Origin: a virus
DNA length: 64,000 nucleotides
IMG/VR virus record: IMGVR_UViG_3300045125_000058
Span: 24,102-88,101 of that record
Strand: one strand, 5' to 3'
Part shown: piece after piece, positions 11,295-20,780 of the stretch
Layout of the letters: the number at the start of each line of letters is the position of its first letter
Position numbering within the stretch: the stretch's first letter is position 1
Position numbers and translations under genes: made by a program
The notes under the pieces: model-generated
Seen by the model: only the letters and a program-made list of their open reading frames with translations
What the model was told of the DNA's origin: nothing
The model's database searches: none

Positions 11295-12035
11295 TGGCTA
11301 TTAGCGCAGGACCACCAAACATCATCAAATGGTTTGATTTATTCCATTGATCCGGGAAACAGTAGAAGTTATGACATAAATGGAGGTGCAGTATCTTTTA
11401 GAAATTCAGTTCCAGGATTATCTGGAAATGGAAATTTAAGAGTAGGGGCATCAATCGGAAGAAGATATGGTGGTGTAATATCTTTGGATGGTTTAAATGA
11501 CTATGTAACTTTGCCTCTTATGGCAAATTGGTGTCCTCAAAATATTTATGGTTATTCATCAATATCTTTTGAATTTTGGGTTAACTTAGAAGATTCAAAT
11601 GAATCAACTTTTTTAAGTAGATATTATAATAGTGGTATTGGTAGAACGGCAATTGGTTTAAATAAAGGTGGATACATACTTATAAATGCAAAAACATCTT
11701 ATAGTAACACAATTACAACAAATTGGTCTTTTACAAATGGAATATGGTATAACATTGTAATTACTGTTTCACCAACAGAAATTAGAGCATACAAAGATGC
11801 AACGTTATCTTTCTCGGCAAATCATGGTATTACTGCTGCATATGATGCAGGCTTTGACAGCATGAATAATGAAGGAATTGGAATAGGTTGTGCAGTTTTA
11901 TATAACTATGCCCCATATACAGAGGCTTCGGCATTACAAGGTTATGTGGGATTAATTAATGTTTACAACAAAATTCTTACACCAGAAGATATTGAAATAA
12001 ATTATAAAAGCATGAGGGCAAGATACAATGTTTGA
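11294..12035 (+). CDS. LamG-like jelly-roll adhesin, third of three
   Basis: About 247 aa. After one frame break near 11330 it reads 'NGLIYSIDPGNSRSYD', 'SLDGLNDYVTLPL', 'SISFEFWVNLED' and 'INVYNKILTPEDIEINYKSM', a full LamG-like domain. It is the best preserved of the three paralogues. The start overlaps the previous stop (TAATG) and the end overlaps the next gene by eight bases. Probable glycan-binding adhesin. Confidence 0.78.
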
Positions 12036-12279
12036 AAATAGAAGATATGTAATTTTTAATGTATCGGAACTTCCATTAGTTGATTTTTCTAAAGTTTTAG
12101 AGGAATCTCCTGAAAGAACTATTAGGTCTTTAGATTTAACAAAAACAGTTGTAAAATGGGATGGAGATACACCTGAATTTGTTGAAAATTTAACAACTAA
12201 AGAAGGTATATATACACTTGAAGAAATTTGGCCAATTGTCAAAGGTCCTGAGTGGACCAATCCAAATCCCACACCCTAA
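12028..12279 (+). CDS. Small conserved hypothetical protein in fibre operon
   Basis: 83 aa, intact. It starts 'MFENRRYVIFNVSELPLVDF' and includes 'TVVKWDGDTPEFVENLTTKE'. It overlaps the third LamG gene by eight bases, so translation is probably coupled. No catalytic motif, signal or membrane segment is seen. Small acidic proteins of this kind occur in fibre operons of marine T4-like phages; a chaperone role is possible but unproven. Confidence 0.6.
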   Translation: MFENRRYVIFNVSELPLVDFSKVLEESPERTIRSLDLTKTVVKWDGDTPEFVENLTTKEGIYTLEEIWPIVKGPEWTNPNPTP

Positions 12280-12281
12280 AT
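12274..12281 (+). promoter_or_regulatory. Late promoter-like box CCTAAATA
   Basis: The box ends ten bases before the ATG at 12292 and overlaps the upstream stop codon. Confidence 0.5.
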
Positions 12282-12291
12282 ATTATAAACC

Positions 12292-13002
12292 ATGGCTGAC
12301 TCAGATAAAAATATTGTAATAACACCATTTGTTGGAGCAACAAGCCAACCAAGAATAGTATTTACTGGCCAAGGAAATGATCCAATTACTGTTCGCGTTC
12401 TTGATGGTGCCACAGGGACAGGATTGACTGCTGGTGGCGCTTTGTCATTTGAGGGGTCTGCAGGCCAATTGTTCAGCGTTGTAAATCGTTTAGGAACCGG
12501 GAGTATATTCAGCGTAAATGACATTTCTGGTATTCCCAGTATGGATATAGATGCATCTGGTAGAATCCATATGGCTGCATTCACTGGATTTATTGGAATT
12601 GGATTAACTGCACCAGCTGATAAATTAGATGTTTTAGGAAATGTAAGAATTAGTGGTGGATTATGTGCTGCTGGAATATCTGCGGGATCATATATATTAA
12701 CCTCAGCAGGAATAAAAGGACTTACAGGAACAACCTATACATTCTTGTCTACAGATAATGGAGATGTGTTGACACACGATAATGCATCTGGTTGCACTAT
12801 GACAATACCCACAGGACTTCCTGTCGGATTCAGTACAACTATAATAAGATTGAATGCAACTGGAAGAGTAGGATTTACAGCAGCATCAGGAGTAACTTTG
12901 AATATTTATAATGGTTTTACAGGACTGGCTGGACAACATGCCGCAGCATCCTTGATTTCTTATGCAAGCAATATTTATAATTTATCTGGTACATTGGCAT
13001 GA
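12292..13002 (+). CDS. Virion structural protein, intact
   Basis: 236 aa without a frame break. Residues 7-80 ('NIVITPFVGATSQPRIVFTG' and 'LSFEGSAGQLFSVVN') form a module seen in fibre and virion proteins of marine T4-like phages. 'FIGIGLTAPADKLDVLGNVR' matches the C-terminal segment of the collagen-like protein at 648. The C-terminus is beta-rich. ATGA overlap with the next gene indicates coupling. Likely a fibre or baseplate-periphery protein. Confidence 0.7.
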   Translation: MADSDKNIVITPFVGATSQPRIVFTGQGNDPITVRVLDGATGTGLTAGGALSFEGSAGQLFSVVNRLGTGSIFSVNDISGIPSMDIDASGRIHMAAFTGFIGIGLTAPADKLDVLGNVRISGGLCAAGISAGSYILTSAGIKGLTGTTYTFLSTDNGDVLTHDNASGCTMTIPTGLPVGFSTTIIRLNATGRVGFTAASGVTLNIYNGFTGLAGQHAAASLISYASNIYNLSGTLA

Positions 13003-13460
13003 GGCATTTACCACAATTACAAGGATTTTCTAGAAGTATAAGAGATTTGATTCCAGGATTGAGTGGATCCTGTGCAGGAATAAATTCCGCGTTGGGTGCT
13101 ACAACTAGTAATTGGTTTCGTGGAGGATATGATGATGTTGCTGGTGTGTATGCTTATACTAGCAGAAGAATAGTAGATATTAATGAATCAATAATTTTAG
13201 GTGTAAGTTATGCATCCGGTTCTTATAATTTATATTATGCTAAAAATCTTGGAGTAAATAATGGTGGTGATTATTCGACTTTTAGAGATCCAATAAACCG
13301 TGGATTGGCATTGATAGCTAATGGTGGAACATTTTCTGTATCTAATTTAGATTATGTAGATTTTGGAGCTGAAGGAAGTTTTGGTGGATTTGCTTTTATT
13401 CTTAATAGATCTGAAAATAATAGAATTGTTGGATCAGTAGATGTTAGAATTACTTTTTAA
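12999..13460 (+). CDS. Putative virion protein coupled to upstream gene
   Basis: 153 aa. The ATG lies in an ATGA overlap with the preceding stop. The sequence is Gly/Ser/Asn rich with 'GGYDDVAGVYAYTSRRIVD' and ends 'RIVGSVDVRITF', a beta-strand tail. No family is recognised. It closes the first fibre block. It may be the displaced C-terminal part of the protein at 12292, since the two are tightly coupled. Confidence 0.55.
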   Translation: MRHLPQLQGFSRSIRDLIPGLSGSCAGINSALGATTSNWFRGGYDDVAGVYAYTSRRIVDINESIILGVSYASGSYNLYYAKNLGVNNGGDYSTFRDPINRGLALIANGGTFSVSNLDYVDFGAEGSFGGFAFILNRSENNRIVGSVDVRITF

Positions 13461-13466
13461 TAATTA

Positions 13467-13494
13467 TTGACTATACTATAATTTGTGATATGTT
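13467..13494 (+). promoter_or_regulatory. Sigma70-type promoter of dUTPase gene, leaderless
   Basis: TTGACT, 16 bases, then TATGTT, followed by exactly six bases and ATG. Transcription would start at or next to the ATG, giving a leaderless mRNA. A tighter TATAAT at 13477 lacks a good -35 box at the right distance. Confidence 0.55.
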
Positions 13495-13500
13495 ATTAAA

Positions 13501-14016
13501 ATGCTTAAAGTATATAAATTAGAATCGGATGCTCGTATTCCAAATTATGAAACTCGTAAAGCTGCATGTTTTGATTTAGCAGCGTATATTCCAGCAAACT
13601 CAAAGGTCAATATTTGGGCTGGAAAGACGCAAAGAGAATTTGATGTTCAGCATGATGGTTCAAATGGTAAGTCATATATAACGATTGCTCCAACAGAAAG
13701 AGCAATGATTCGCACAGGATTAATCTTTGATCTTCCTGAAGGGTATTCAATGAGAATCCATCCAAGATCAGGCATGGCTTTGAAGTATGGATTGATTATG
13801 GCCAACTGTGAGGGTGTCATTGACGAGGATTATGTTTATGAAACTCAGTTGATTGTATTGAATACATCTGACGAAATCATGAAAATTTACCACGGAGATA
13901 GAATTGCTCAAGGCGAACTAGTTCGCTATGAGCAAGTTTACATTGAAGAGACTTGGGAACAGCCTACGCAGAAATCAAATCGTGTGGGTGGGTTTGGAAG
14001 TACCGGGAAGAATTAA
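13501..14016 (+). CDS. dut: dUTP diphosphatase (dUTPase)
   Basis: 171 aa, intact. It hydrolyses dUTP to dUMP and pyrophosphate, keeping uracil out of phage DNA and feeding dTMP synthesis. All five trimeric dUTPase motifs are visible: 'ACFDLAAY' (about 22-29), 'HPRSGMALKYG' (84-94), 'GVIDEDYVYETQLIVLN' (103-119), 'GDRIAQGEL' (131-139) and the P-loop-like 'RVGGFGSTG' near the end. About 25 extra residues between motifs 1 and 2 are within the family range. It works with the ThyX and ribonucleotide reductase encoded 10 kb away. No frame break. Confidence 0.95.
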   Translation: MLKVYKLESDARIPNYETRKAACFDLAAYIPANSKVNIWAGKTQREFDVQHDGSNGKSYITIAPTERAMIRTGLIFDLPEGYSMRIHPRSGMALKYGLIMANCEGVIDEDYVYETQLIVLNTSDEIMKIYHGDRIAQGELVRYEQVYIEETWEQPTQKSNRVGGFGSTGKN

Positions 14017-14019
14017 TAA

Positions 14020-14430
14020 TTATAATCCTGGTCCACGTGTCAATGCGTAATTATACTGTAACCGAGTAATCGAAGCCAAAATGTTATTGTTGTCACTTAG
14101 ATTTGTAAGAGCTGTAATATAGCCATTGAGCGTGCATCCAACATTGGCTCCATCAGTGATGAGATCTTATACCAAGTCTATACAGTTTGATTATTTCCTA
14201 CAGTAAATCCAGAAGTGGATGAAATTGATACAGGATGCACCATCATTAATGCTGTAATAATATGTTGTAAACGTATTTGTTAGTGCCTTGTGTGACTGTA
14301 GCTATACAGGTTTGACTGTAATAAATGATGTGATTATCACTGAATGCAACTGTAGAACCGCTGAGAGCAGTTCGTTGTGGACCATTTATGCTGTGCCCAA
14401 TAAATTGTATTTTGACCAGTAAATCCAATT
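14020..14430 (-). CDS. Broken minus-strand structural protein
   Basis: The minus strand here is coding in alternating frames. Segments 'GPQRTALSGSTVAFSDN', 'FTTYYYSINDGA', 'SISSTSGFTVGNNQT', 'ANVGCTLNGYITALTN' and 'ILASITRLQYNYALTRGPGL' follow one another and end at TAA (14020-14022). About 135 aa would result. No clear ATG is seen; a CTAAATA box lies just upstream at about 14442-14448. Beta-rich composition suggests a virion protein. At least four indels are needed. Confidence 0.5.
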
Positions 14431-14446
14431 AGGTTTCCAAAACTAT

Positions 14447-14704
14447 TTAGTTAAATATTGGCACAACGTCAGTAGCATTGCCATTATCACCACTAGAAGT
14501 TTCATATCCCATTGCCATCATGTCTTGCAAGGATATATTACTCATTACCATGCCATTGTTTACGTTTTCCCAAAGTTGGTGCATATCATTCCATTTAAAT
14601 GGACCCATTGGGGTATTTACAATTTTGGAAGAATAACCAGAATCAACCATGTTTCCTTGCATGGCTTCAAAGAAAATTTTCATTGTTTGTTTATCTATTG
14701 ACAT
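14447..14704 (-). CDS. Small conserved phage protein
   Basis: 85 aa, intact. It includes 'NTPMGPFKWNDMHQLWENVN' followed by 'NGMVMSN', a phrase found in small proteins of marine T4-like phages. No catalytic motif or membrane segment is seen. A GATAAATA late box lies nine bases before ATG. It is first of the downstream pair on this strand and its function is unknown. Confidence 0.65.
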   Translation of the reverse strand: MSIDKQTMKIFFEAMQGNMVDSGYSSKIVNTPMGPFKWNDMHQLWENVNNGMVMSNISLQDMMAMGYETSSGDNGNATDVVPIFN

Positions 14705-14712
14705 GACTTAAT

Positions 14713-14720
14713 TATTTATC
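14713..14720 (-). promoter_or_regulatory. Late promoter-like box GATAAATA (minus)
   Basis: On the minus strand the octamer GATAAATA lies eight bases before the ATG at 14704. Confidence 0.45.
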
Positions 14721-14955
14721 TTCTGATTTGGGTGGTGATTTTGACTAAAATTTTTCTAACTTCTTTCCAAATAATCCAAAGTGCAATCATGCAAATTATT
14801 ACATACCAAAATGACCATTCAGATGCCTGACTTGGACTCCCAAAGAATGGTTCTTTTAAAACGCTGTGAATAGGATTTCCCTTCTTGTCCAAAGGAGAAA
14901 TAATTTGAGGAGTAGTGCATGAAGCGAGTAATAATAGCAGTAGAATATATTTCAT
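14716..14955 (-). CDS. Lipoprotein with C-terminal membrane helix, possible spanin
   Basis: 79 aa. The N-terminus 'MKYILLLLLLASC' is a classic lipoprotein signal with lipobox L-A-S-C, so the mature protein should start at Cys13 and be lipid anchored. Residues 46-65 ('WSFWYVIICMIALWIIW') form a transmembrane helix followed by a basic tail. A lipidated N-terminus plus a C-terminal membrane helix is the layout of unimolecular spanins, but the roughly 30-residue periplasmic part is short for that class. It overlaps the holin-like gene by four bases, as lysis genes often do. Confidence 0.55.
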   Translation of the reverse strand: MKYILLLLLLASCTTPQIISPLDKKGNPIHSVLKEPFFGSPSQASEWSFWYVIICMIALWIIWKEVRKILVKITTQIRR

Positions 14956-15388
14956 GACTTATTTGCTCCTGCAGCAGTTCCAAAGTAAAAACCTACGACT
15001 GCCAATAGAACTTGACGATTCTCTTCTGCAAACAAATAACCTGGAATTTCTACAAAGTACTTTTTGGTTGTCTCAGGAATCATTCCAAAGAAACTTGAAG
15101 GTTGTGTTTGTGTAAATTCTGCAAAGGTAGAAATTCCAAAGAATGGTAGGACAAATGGTGCGGCTACTACAGCAAACAAGCAGGCCAAGCACAATCAAAC
15201 TGTCTAACATTTTTGCCCATATCAAGTGGAACTCTTTGAACTGCTTTGTCTTGATTGTCTGTGGTTTGTTTATTGGCTCCCATAGCCATTTCAAACATTT
15301 CTTTGCGATCTTGGGCTTGTTGTGCCCAATAACGGAATAGGAATCCAGTGACTCCTCCACCCAATAATGATATTAATTCTGTTGGCAT
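14952..15388 (-). CDS. Putative holin-like membrane protein (frameshifted)
   Basis: About 145 aa after repair of one indel near 15180. The first part has 'ISLLGGGVTGFLFRYWAQQA' and a charged amphipathic stretch. Then come 'VVAAPFVLPFFGISTFAEF' and, near the end, 'VLLAVVGFYFGTAAGANKS'. This gives three hydrophobic segments, as in 3TM holins of marine phages. GAGGAATTT serves as ribosome-binding site. Together with the lipoprotein overlapping its end it would form a lysis cassette; a role in lysis is inferred. Confidence 0.5.
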
Positions 15389-15395
15389 AAATTCC

Positions 15396-16013
15396 TCAAT
15401 TCTTTTGTTGTGAAAGTTGCATTTCTATAGAATCACGAATATGATTCAAAATTATTCATGGCATTCTTCTTGAGCTTCACTTGGTATTTCAAAATCATGA
15501 TGCCATTGAAGCAGCATAAAACCAACATTGGCTCCCTTATTTTTTAATGGCAAACAAGCATATTGAGATACATTTTCATCCTCAAAAAATCCCTTTGACA
15601 TAACTGTGTGTGAAGCAAGTTGGTATGATGAATGGTGCTCTTGTTTTCAATCACCTTTGTCAATAAGGGAATATACATTGAACAGAGAGTTTCCTTGAGT
15701 TTCATTACCTGTGATGTATATCCCTTTGTATGTCGATTCGTGAGTTACGGAGAATTTACGCATTGAAATTCCATCCATTGTATACTTCACCATTATGAAA
15801 CTGAATTATGCTGGCCCTCATTGACTTTGCGATAACTCTAAGTTCTGTCAAGAAGTTCATGAATTTCCGTATGTATTTCAATAAAGTTGTCATCTTTTTT
15901 CTTTGATTTCCAAAATTTTATTATTCCCCAAATGATGCCTAGGGTTCCCGCGACTACTAAAGCTGTGGCTTCAAGAAATTTTGTTGGATCTATTTGGGAA
16001 ATTAGGTACATCT
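15396..16013 (-). CDS. Membrane-anchored GAF-like protein (frameshifted)
   Basis: About 205 aa over at least four frames. The N-terminus has a membrane helix ('EATALVVAGTLGIIWGIIKF') followed by lysines. Then come 'LRVIAKSMRASIIQFHNG', 'MRKFSVTHESTYKGI', 'YACLPLKNKGANVGFMLLQW' and 'LNHIRDSIEMQLSQQKN'. The 'R-A-S-I-I-Q-F-H-N-G' to 'G-F-M-L-L-Q-W' layout resembles a GAF-type ligand-binding fold seen in a family of unnamed phage membrane proteins. It precedes the holin-like gene, so a lysis-timing role is conceivable but unproven. Confidence 0.5.
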
Positions 16014-16048
16014 TAATGAAACTCCGGGTGACTTTAATATTTATATTC

Positions 16049-16076
16049 TTGACACCACACCTAGTGGTGCTATACT
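16049..16076 (+). promoter_or_regulatory. Strong sigma70-type promoter of replication block
   Basis: TTGACA, 16 bases, TATACT; seven bases then separate the -10 box from the ATG at 16084, so the transcript would be leaderless. The spacer holds an inverted repeat CACCA-7-TGGTG (16053-16069), a possible operator. It drives the DNA-polymerase operon. Confidence 0.7.
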
Positions 16077-16077
16077 A

Positions 16078-16408
16078 ATGCATATGACAAGAGACGAATT
16101 ATTCAAATTACACGAAGAAATTTGCACCAGTGCCAAAGAATTAATGAAGAAAAAGAATGCAGATTATGCCTGCAGCACTGATCCCTTCATGAATTTTAGG
16201 CGAGCCTGAATTTTTGGGTTTCAGCACTGCTGAAATGGGAGTTTTGATCCGAATGACGGATAAGATGTCCCGAATTTCCACATTCTTGAACCGTGGTCAA
16301 CTTTCATTGGAAAACGAGAGTGTTTATGACGCAATTGTTGACATGATTAACTATAGTGTCATACTTGCTGGACTGCTCAAGGATAGGGAAACAAACAAAC
16401 CACAATGA
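16078..16408 (+). CDS. DUF1599 (nucleotide-modification-associated) protein
   Basis: About 107-109 aa after one indel near 16203. The sequence 'NADYACSTDPFMNFR' followed by 'FLGFSTAEMGVLIRMTDKMS' and 'YDAIVDMINYSVILAGLLKD' matches the DUF1599 / nucleotide modification associated domain 1 pattern, a helical fold often found near phage nucleotide metabolism genes. The second ATG (16084) is the likelier start because the first lies only one base after the -10 box. Its end overlaps the polymerase start in ATGA. Confidence 0.7.
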
Positions 16409-18916
16409 AGTTTTATACTGCCTGCGCTATCAAGGGAAACAAGATTCTTGTAAGGGGATATAAGGACGGAGTTCGGTTTACCGACTCCGTTTCCTTTAAA
16501 CCATCGCTATTTATTAGATCCGATAAGGAAACCAAAGTACAAGACTCTTAATGGAATTGGTGTCAAAAGAATGTTCTTTGACACCCTCTATGACTGCAGG
16601 GAGTTCCTGAAACAATACGAGGATCTGAATGATTCGCCAATTTATGGAAACACTGATTTCGTCACTCAATATCTCTTGGAGACTTATGAGAGTGAGATAC
16701 TATACGATCTTTCCCAAATCAAGATAGCATACTTTGACTTGGAATGTGAAACTGAAGGTGGATTCCCGGATCTTCGCAATCCAAACGAGAAGATCAACAT
16801 CATCGGTGTTCGCATCTGCTGGTATCAATTATGCCATCACAGAGAAGCAAATATCCATTCCAAACTGCAAACTTATTCTTGTTTCGTCCGAGAAAGAACT
16901 TATTCAAAAGTTTTTTGAGTTGCTTGCGCAAGGAAGACATTGATGTAATTACCGGGTGGAACGTCAAACTGTTCGATATTCCCTACATCATTGGCAGAGC
17001 CTAGATTGTTCTTTGATGACAAGGAGATTCAATCGTGGCTTCCTTTCAACTTGATGAAGGAGCGAGAGACAAACATTGGTGGCACAGACTATAGATTGTT
17101 TGAGTTTCCCGGATACACGATCCTTGATTACATGGATCTGTATAAGAAGTTCTCAGGTACAAGCCAAGAGAGTTATGCGCTAAACTTCATCGCCAAGGCA
17201 GAGTTGGATGAACAAAAACTAGACTATGCGGAATATGGTTCTTTGCGTGAGTTCTATACAAAGGACTTCCAGCGATTTGCGGAGTATAACATTCAGGATG
17301 TTGAACTGGTTGAGAAACTAGACAATAAACTTCGTCTGATTGACTTGGCAGTCTCTATTGCGTATGAAGCCAAGATTCCCTTTGATGTCGTGTTCTTTGC
17401 AACAAGAATCTGGGGAACCATCTGCTGTGATTACCTTCTTCGCAAAGACATCATTCCACCCATTCAAACTTCGTATGCAAAGGATGACCAATTTGTGGGT
17501 GCATATGTAAAGGATGTTACTCCAGGTTTGTACAAGAATGTTGTTAGTTTTGACGCTACAAGTCTGTATCCAAGCATCATAATGGGATGGAATATTTCTC
17601 CAGAGACATGCATCAAGAAAGATGCCTCTTTGAGTGCAGATGATTTCTTGAGAAGCAAAAGAAAAGATATTCCAGATTTGGTCAATGAAGCATCTGATCA
17701 TAATGCTTGTTTGGCCTGCAATGGATCTATGTTTACAAATGACATTCGTGGATTCATTCCTATTCTCATTGAGCGGACATTCAATCAAAGAAAGGAAGCC
17801 AAGAATAAGATGTTGGAATTGGAGAAGGAATATGAACATTCCAAAGATTCCAATCTTCTTCCAAGAATTGCTGCATTGAAGATTCGTCAGTCAGTCAAGA
17901 AGATTTTGGCAAACAGTCTTTATGGTTGCTTGGGCAATCCAGCATTCATCTATTCGTCTCCTGAGTTGGCAACAGCCGTCACAGTCACAGGTCAAGTTAT
18001 CATTCGTACTGCAGAAAACTGCATGAATGGTTATATTCGTCATCTCACAAAGGATAATGACAAAGATTATGTTCTTGCTGTCGATACAGATTCAGTATAT
18101 CTGAATCTTGATGACATCATTACACAGATTCGGCAAAAGACAAAGATTACTGATATTACTGAGTTTGTTGACAAGATCTGTGAACAAAAGATTCAACCTG
18201 AACTGAAGAAAGAAATGGATCTTCTGACCAAGTCGTTGAACTGCATGGAAAACAAGATCTTCTTCAAGCGTGAAGCAATTGCATCAGCAGGAATGTTCAT
18301 TGCCAAGAAGCGATATGCTTTGCTTGTTCAAGATCTTGAAGGTAGTTCGATTTGAGGAGCCTAAACTCAAGATCATGGGTCTTGGAGACTGCACGAAGCA
18401 GCACACCAGCAATTGTTCAGAAAGAAGTTGAAAGACTGCATTAAGATTATCTTGACCAAAACTCCAGAGGAGCTGCGACAATATGTGAATGAATTCTATG
18501 ATGAATTTATGGTGCTTCCTATATCTGATGTCGCAGCTCCTCGGGGAGTCAAGGGAATAAACAAGTATTCTGACAATACAAAGATATACCAAACTGGAAC
18601 TCCTATTGCAACCAAGGCAGCATTGCTTTACAATAGTTACAGCAAGAAGATTGGGATTGACAAGCAGTATGCAGCAATCAAGGAAAACGACAAGATGAAG
18701 TTTGTGTTTGTCAAGATTCCAAATCCTTACGGTATGGCTGGCAAGGATGCTGTCATGGGATTCATCAATAGTCCACCCAAGGAATTGGATCTTGAGAAGT
18801 ACATTGATCGTAAGAAGCAGTTTGACAAAACTTTTGGTGAACCTTTGGACAATATTCTTCAAGCAATAAACTGGAAACTAAATGCACAAGTATCACTTGA
18901 ATCCTTCTTCGTATGA
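16405..18916 (+). CDS. 43: Family B DNA polymerase, T4 gp43-like (seven indels)
   Basis: Replicative polymerase with 3'-5' proofreading. Removing seven extra bases (near 16530, 16815, 16931, 17008, 18342, 18382 and 18424) gives 834 aa, compared with 898 in T4. Exonuclease motifs: 'YFDLECE' (about 109), 'GWNVKLFDIPY' (185) and 'YNIQDVELV' (293). Polymerase motifs: A 'DATSLYPSI' (381), B 'KKILANSLYG' (497) and C 'DTDSVY' (559). The C-terminus 'QVSLESFF' fits a sliding-clamp-binding box. It is coupled to DUF1599 by ATGA. The breaks are judged sequencing errors. Confidence 0.93.
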
Positions 18917-18935
18917 TGTAAAATATAAAACAGAT

Positions 18936-19166
18936 ATGACAAATATTTACAAAAAATATCAAGTACCAAAGATGAACAAATTAAAAACCAAAGAGGATTT
19001 CTATAATAATCCTTTTCATGTTCCTGCACGACCAACTTCTGTAATTCCTCAAGAGATCAAGGATTCTTTAAAGCAGAAAGATGAAAAGATTGCTGAGTTG
19101 ACTGAGGAGATGGAAGAACTCAAAAAAGAACTGGAAACTATGCGTGCCATGATGGAGGAATGTTAA
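18936..19166 (+). CDS. Small coiled-coil protein after polymerase
   Basis: 76 aa from the ATG at 18936. An earlier in-frame ATG at 18882 would overlap the polymerase. The second half is a coiled coil ('LKQKDEKIAELTEEMEELKK'). TATAAA sits six bases before ATG but lacks a clear -35 box. No family is recognised. It sits between polymerase and UvsX genes, so a link to replication is possible. Confidence 0.6.
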   Translation: MTNIYKKYQVPKMNKLKTKEDFYNNPFHVPARPTSVIPQEIKDSLKQKDEKIAELTEEMEELKKELETMRAMMEEC

Positions 19167-19169
19167 GAT

Positions 19170-19466
19170 ATGGTAAAGAAAATCAAATCTAGATATGGTG
19201 ATGAAAGAATTATCACACTTCTTGAAGACGGATCTTACAAAGTCGAAGGCAGGTCAATGTATTCTCGCTTTGGCGATGGCTTATTCGATTTTGAGGGTGG
19301 GCCATGCTTTATCGTTGGTGACCGACTACTTGATGTTAAAGATGATGTAATAATCAAAGACATCAAGATTATTCATGACACTCCGGAAGGTGTCGCTGGT
19401 TGTATTTTGTATGTAAAGGAAAACAATGTCAAAGTATCTAAAAAGTCTAATCGGAAAAATAAATAA
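19170..19466 (+). CDS. Hypothetical small basic protein
   Basis: 98 aa, intact. It contains 'RYGDERIITLLEDGSYKVEG' and 'FEGGPCFIVGDRLLDVKDDV', suggesting a small beta domain, and ends with a lysine-rich tail. Its last 41 bases overlap the UvsX gene start. I do not recognise a family. The tight packing implies co-expression with the recombinase. Confidence 0.6.
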   Translation: MVKKIKSRYGDERIITLLEDGSYKVEGRSMYSRFGDGLFDFEGGPCFIVGDRLLDVKDDVIIKDIKIIHDTPEGVAGCILYVKENNVKVSKKSNRKNK

Positions 19467-20449
19467 CCCGGACGCAAAGATTGTTGAAGAAGGACTGGAG
19501 GGATCTGATGTCACTGGCTTCATTGACACCGGATCTTATGTGCTTAATGCACTCCTTTCAGGCAGCATCTATGGTGGTCTTCCAAACAATAAGATCTCTT
19601 GCTTGGCGGGTGATCCAGCAACCGGAAAGACATTTTATGCGATTGGAATTGCTTCTCAGTTTCTAAAAGACAACAAGGATGGTGTAGTTGTCTACTTCGA
19701 CACGGAACAAGCTATTACTAGTGATATGTTCAAGCAACGTGGTATTGATACTGGAAAGAGTTGCAGTAGTTCCCGTTGCTACCATTGAAGAATTCAAAAC
19801 ACAATCTTTAAAAATTGTCAATGATATAATTGAACAACCTGAACAAGATAGAAAGCCTGTTTTGTTTATTCTTGATTCTTTGGGTATGTTGTCAACAGAA
19901 AAGGAAATGAACGATTCTGCTGAAGGCAAAAATGTTCGGGATATGACAAAGGCGCAGCAGACCAAAGCAACATTTCGTGTGTTGACTCTGAAACTTGGTA
20001 AAGCAAAGATTCCCATGCTCATGACCAACCACACATATCAAGTAATCGGTTCATATGTTCCAACTAAGGAACTAGGTGGTGGTGTTGGATTAAAATATGC
20101 AGCAAGCAATATTTTGACGTTATCCAAGAGCAAAGATAAGACTGATGAAGGTGTAGTTGGAATTTTTATCAAGTGCACAAATTACAAAAACAGATTTGTC
20201 AAAGAGAACATGAATGTTGAAACTCGCCTTAACTACACTTCAGGACTTAGCCGTTACTATGGTCTTACAGAACTTGCCATAAAGTACGGAATTTTCAAGA
20301 AGGTTTCCACAAGAATTGAACTACCTGATGGAACCAAGGTATTTGAAAAAAACATTGATGACGAGCCTGAGAAGTACTACACCAAAGATATCCTAGATAA
20401 GTTGGACGTAGAGATTCAAAAGGATTTCAAGTATGGACAAAGCACCTAA
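19426..20449 (+). CDS. uvsX: UvsX-like RecA-family recombinase (one indel)
   Basis: Strand-exchange protein for recombination-dependent replication and repair. 340 aa once one extra base near 19755 is removed. Walker A 'GDPATGKT' lies at 62-69, Walker B '[11 protein letters not shown]' near 147, and the RecA core continues through '[17 protein letters not shown]' and '[20 protein letters not shown]'. The length fits UvsX of marine T4-like phages, shorter than T4's 391. It lies between polymerase and helicase genes as in related phages. Confidence 0.9.
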
Positions 20450-20742
20450 GTTCAAGTATGTCCCAGAAGCATCATCTGATGTTGGAGCAAATTGTCCCAT
20501 TCAGATAATGGAAGGACAATACAAAAATATTATCTATCGGTATGGAAAAAATTTCATTAAAAGAAACAGAAAACGAAGAGATCAGTGTCACCATGGAAAT
20601 TGATGTATTAAAAGCACCGGATGATTTTAATCAACAGCAAGAAAAATTTACAAAAGCAGTTGGACAAATATTTACACAGATTGTCGAAGAAGGAATTGAA
20701 CAAGAACCCGTGGATCTTGAGGATGATGTCCATCAAGATTAA
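20433..20742 (+). CDS. Small conserved protein of replication block (one indel)
   Basis: About 102 aa. The ATG overlaps the uvsX end by 17 bases. It begins '[20 protein letters not shown]' and, after an indel near 20545, continues '[17 protein letters not shown]' with an acidic end '[10 protein letters not shown]'. Conserved small proteins occupy this position in other T4-like phages. No motif allows a function to be given. Confidence 0.6.
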
Positions 20743-20745
20743 TGG

Positions 20746-20774
20746 TGGACTTTCACTTATCCAAAGAGTATAAT
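20746..20774 (+). promoter_or_regulatory. Sigma70-type promoter before helicase, leaderless
   Basis: TGGACT, 17 bases, TATAAT, then exactly six bases to the ATG at 20781. The -10 box is perfect and the -35 box matches four of six bases. The predicted start of transcription falls on the ATG. Confidence 0.5.
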
Positions 20775-20780
20775 TAAAAC

